From: Acidobacteriota bacterium
Lineage (GTDB): Bacteria > Acidobacteriota > Terriglobia > Bryobacterales > Bryobacteraceae
Direction: 5' to 3'
Assembly: GCA_025352795.1 (NCBI GenBank)
Contig: JANXSF010000003.1
Location: forward strand, 1-64,000
DNA length: 64,000 bases
Numbering within the stretch: the stretch's first letter is position 1; every line of letters starts with the position of its first letter. Made by a program: the position numbers and the translations under genes. Shown piece by piece: positions 62,290 to 64,000 of this stretch. The notes below the pieces were generated by a model. The model was not told where the DNA came from, searched no databases, and saw only the letters and a list, made by a program, of their open reading frames with translations.

Positions 62290-63015
62290 ATGAAATCTGC
62301 CATTTTCTCCATTTATAAAATTACAAACACGATCAACAACAAATCCTACGTGGGATTTACATCACAGGCTGTAAACAAACGATGGAATAATCACATCAGT
62401 GACTCACGCAAATCATCTCGTGCATTCCCCGCCGCCGTTCGCAAATACGGAAAAGACAATTTTGTGGTTGAAACTCTATACCAGTCAACTGAGTTTTCAC
62501 ATACCCTTGACATAATGGAAGAGCATTTCATCCGTAGTCACAATACCCATATTCGTGGTGGGCAAGGCTACAACTTAAACTATGGCGGCAATGGACATTA
62601 TGGACTTCAGCACAAAGCTCCAATGTCATTAGAACATCGAAACAAGATTCGTCAAGCCCATCTTGGTAAGTCTCTTTCTGAAGAACATAAAGCTAAAATT
62701 GCCGTAGGCGGAACAGGACGGAAACACACCCCAGAGACCATCACCAAGATGGAACAAGCCATTCGCTCAGAAGACTTCAAAGCAGCACGTCGAGCTTATC
62801 GATGGAATGACGAACAATACCAGAAGGCTAAACAACGGCCACGAGGTATGTGGACGCTTCAACGACCTGATGGCACAGTATTCAAAACAAATCACATAAA
62901 TCATACCTGTTTAGAAAATGGTGTCAAATACCTCGCTCTCCATAACGCATTCAAAGAAGGGCGAGGCATCAATCGAGGCCCAACAAAAGGATGGAAGCTA
63001 TTATCGTCCCTCTAA
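62290..63015 (+). CDS. GIY-YIG homing endonuclease with NUMOD3 motifs
   Basis: The 241-residue protein begins with a GIY-YIG nuclease domain (SIYKITNTINNKSYVGFT, with SIY and YVG replacing GIY and YIG), Arg in VNKRWNNHISDSR, and a conserved Glu in DIMEEHFI. Residues about 110-160 hold NUMOD3-type DNA-binding repeats (SLEHRNKIRQAHLGKSLSEE, HKAKIAVGGTGRKHTPE). The layout is that of phage free-standing homing endonucleases such as the Seg family. The gene is more AT-rich than the chromosome around it, consistent with recent transfer. It converges on a phage helicase fragment 11 bp away. Confidence 0.88.
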   Translation: MKSAIFSIYKITNTINNKSYVGFTSQAVNKRWNNHISDSRKSSRAFPAAVRKYGKDNFVVETLYQSTEFSHTLDIMEEHFIRSHNTHIRGGQGYNLNYGGNGHYGLQHKAPMSLEHRNKIRQAHLGKSLSEEHKAKIAVGGTGRKHTPETITKMEQAIRSEDFKAARRAYRWNDEQYQKAKQRPRGMWTLQRPDGTVFKTNHINHTCLENGVKYLALHNAFKEGRGINRGPTKGWKLLSSL

Positions 63016-63026
63016 AACCCCATCTG

Positions 63027-63484
63027 CTACTCCATTTTGAAATTGTGGGTCCTGGCTCTACCTACACGATGCCCTGAATACGGCGCAAGCTCAGTGCTTT
63101 CGGTCTTTGGTCCTGGCGGAAGGTCAATGTCGAAGACAGGCTCCGCAGTCTTACCTTTCCAGTCATCCGAAGGTCCGCTCCATTGTGAGGTTCCTGCGCC
63201 ACTGGAGTCATCCCACGGAGGAGTGTCATCCGCCATGAAAGAACCACGCTGTGGCTCGGGTGCTACAGCAATATCTACATCAGCAGAAAGATCCTGTTTC
63301 ATTGACGAATCTTCGTACAGCTTTTGCTTGCTGTAGTCCACGCCGATCACAAACTTGTTCGAAATCTTTCCATCTTTGTTGCGGAAGTTGGGTTGCCGTA
63401 GCGGTTCTTCAGGATCTTCACGATCAACTGATTCATGGTCGCCAGTTCATCACTGCGAATCAGAGCGAACATGAAGTCAGCCGT
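63027..63484 (-). pseudogene. Phage DnaB-like helicase C-terminal fragment, frameshifted
   Basis: The minus strand reads ADFMFALIRSDELATMNQLI and VKILKNRYGNP, then shifts frame near 63390 (one A apparently lost) and continues NKDGKISNKFVIGVDYSKQK, LYEDSS and an acidic Pro/Gly/Ser tail ending HRVGRARTHNFKME. The pattern (a switch from ADF-x-ALxxS to LKNRY, then IGVDYSK-x-LY) resembles the C-terminal end of T4 gp41-like DnaB-family replicative helicases. It is cut off at 63485 by an in-frame stop at the junction with a PIN-toxin fragment. The upstream ATPase core is absent. Confidence 0.5.
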
Positions 63485-63759
63485 TTAGTATTGGTAGACT
63501 CGATGTGTTCAGCAGAGCATCGAATCGTTACATTCCATTTACTGATGAAGCTCTCCACTTGTCAGCAGAATTGTGGGCAAAGGCTCGACAGGAAGGACGG
63601 CCAACTGCGGATTCAAAAGAACTCGATATCGATGTTAGTCTCGCTGCACAGGCCCTGTCATTCGGCGCGCCTGCAAGCGATGTTGTAATCGCGACAATGA
63701 ACGCCAAGCGCCTAGCGCAGTTCGTCTCCGCAAAACACTGGACCGAGATTCTTCCTTGA
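63481..63759 (+). pseudogene. PIN-domain (VapC-like) toxin, C-terminal fragment
   Basis: The open frame reads SIGRLDVFSRASNRYIPFTD, then EALHLSAELWAKARQEGRPT, KELDIDVSLAAQALSFG and VVIATMNAKRLAQFVSAKHW, the C-terminal two-thirds of a PIN-domain toxin with the ELDIDV acidic site and DVVIAT. The N-terminal catalytic Asp and start codon are missing: the frame is open only back to a stop at 63472, where it meets the helicase fragment. A GTG at 63505 could start an 84-residue product. No antitoxin is visible. Probably inactive. Confidence 0.65.
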
Positions 63760-64000
63760 CCACATCGCTCGCCGCTCCAACGGCACGTTTATAAGTGGTT
63801 CTATCAGTTTCCTGAAAAGCAAACATGAAGCGGATGACCGCCCAGCTTTCGAGTTCGTCTTTTTGCACGTTGTTTCTGGGATTTACTTTGCGCTTACCCA
63901 GGTTGATTGTGCGGAGTTTTAATTTTCCCGTTCAAGGTCTCGACGTAAATTTTTGGTAGGTCTGAGGCCGAAGCAAGCGGCAAGAGGCCCGATTTCGTGC
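63755..64000 (-). pseudogene. Fragment of unknown, probably phage-derived protein
   Basis: The minus strand carries TKSGLLPLASASDLPKIYVE and TLNGKIKT near the window edge, then, in another frame after about 63920, KRKVNPRNNVQKDELESWAV and IRFMFAFQETDRTTYKRAV. The two parts look like one protein broken by a frameshift. I do not recognise the family. It fuses at its other end with the PIN fragment, so this edge is a patchwork of broken genes. Confidence 0.3.

Noticed and set aside
1-64000. CRISPR array, tRNA or rRNA genes
   Set aside because: No regularly spaced repeat-spacer pattern, no convincing cloverleaf with a T-loop GTTCRA and no rRNA segments were noticed by eye; a tRNAscan run could still find a missed tRNA.

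Overview
The window looks like a chromosomal segment of an Acidobacteriota member, most likely a Solibacter/Bryobacter-type soil bacterium. The evidence is the set of families present: two TIGR03435 domains, a TIGR03436-type VWFA protein, a carboxypeptidase-regulatory/TonB receptor, PSCyt1-DUF1549-DUF1553 plus DUF1501, a TIGR02999-type ECF sigma factor beside a Ser/Thr kinase-TPR gene, and a PEP-CTERM protein. All names come from reading translated sequence; no database search was run.

Layout. 0-0.15 kb: end of an insertion sequence cut by the window edge. 0.27-2.5 kb: LysR regulator, Sfp-type phosphopantetheinyl transferase, lipoprotein. 2.5-5.4 kb: stand-alone TIGR03435 protein, BlaI-type repressor with a visible operator, and a BlaR1-type M56 membrane protease whose C-terminus is itself a TIGR03435 domain. 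5.5-12.5 kb: TonB-dependent receptor, VWFA protein and S41 peptidase, all exported. 13-15.7 kb: hrcA-grpE-dnaJ. 15.9-25.6 kb: two-component system divergent from a beta-propeller lipoprotein, a PepSY-like protein, a small exported protein and a CzcCBA/CusCBA-type metal efflux system. 25.6-26.5 kb: broken vapBC pair followed by unidentified noncoding DNA. 26.5-35.7 kb: ten-gene minus-strand operon built around MoxR, DUF58, DUF4129, DUF4350, SpoIIM and RDD proteins, with two B-box-like zinc-finger proteins and a GYF-zinc ribbon-RDD protein. 35.8-39.5 kb: ECF sigma factor and a decayed kinase-TPR gene. 39.5-48.8 kb: PEP-CTERM protein, membrane proteins, the PSCyt/DUF1501 pair, metallophosphoesterase, sulfatase-modifying-factor-like protein and a carboxypeptidase-regulatory-domain protein. 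48.8-60.2 kb: reductive pyrimidine degradation cluster (NCS1 transporter, PreT, PreA, dihydropyrimidinase, M20 amidohydrolase, PucR) with two DUF3857/transglutaminase proteins embedded in it. 60.3-64 kb: decayed mobile DNA, with a Y1 (REP-associated) transposase remnant, structured repeats, a toxin/immunity-like cassette, a GIY-YIG homing endonuclease, a phage-helicase fragment and a PIN-domain fragment.

How genes work together. The BlaI/BlaR1-TIGR03435 unit probably senses something outside the cytoplasm and controls itself and possibly its flanking secreted and outer-membrane genes. The OmpR-type regulator faces a repeat-bearing shared promoter that could drive the metal efflux genes. The pyrimidine cluster encodes import and all three steps of reductive uracil/thymine breakdown. 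The MoxR operon is a complete membrane-envelope module with extra zinc-binding adaptors. The most interesting candidates are the protease-TIGR03435 sensor, the zinc-finger-extended MoxR operon, the DUF3857 pair in which one member has lost its catalytic cysteine, and the mosaic right end.
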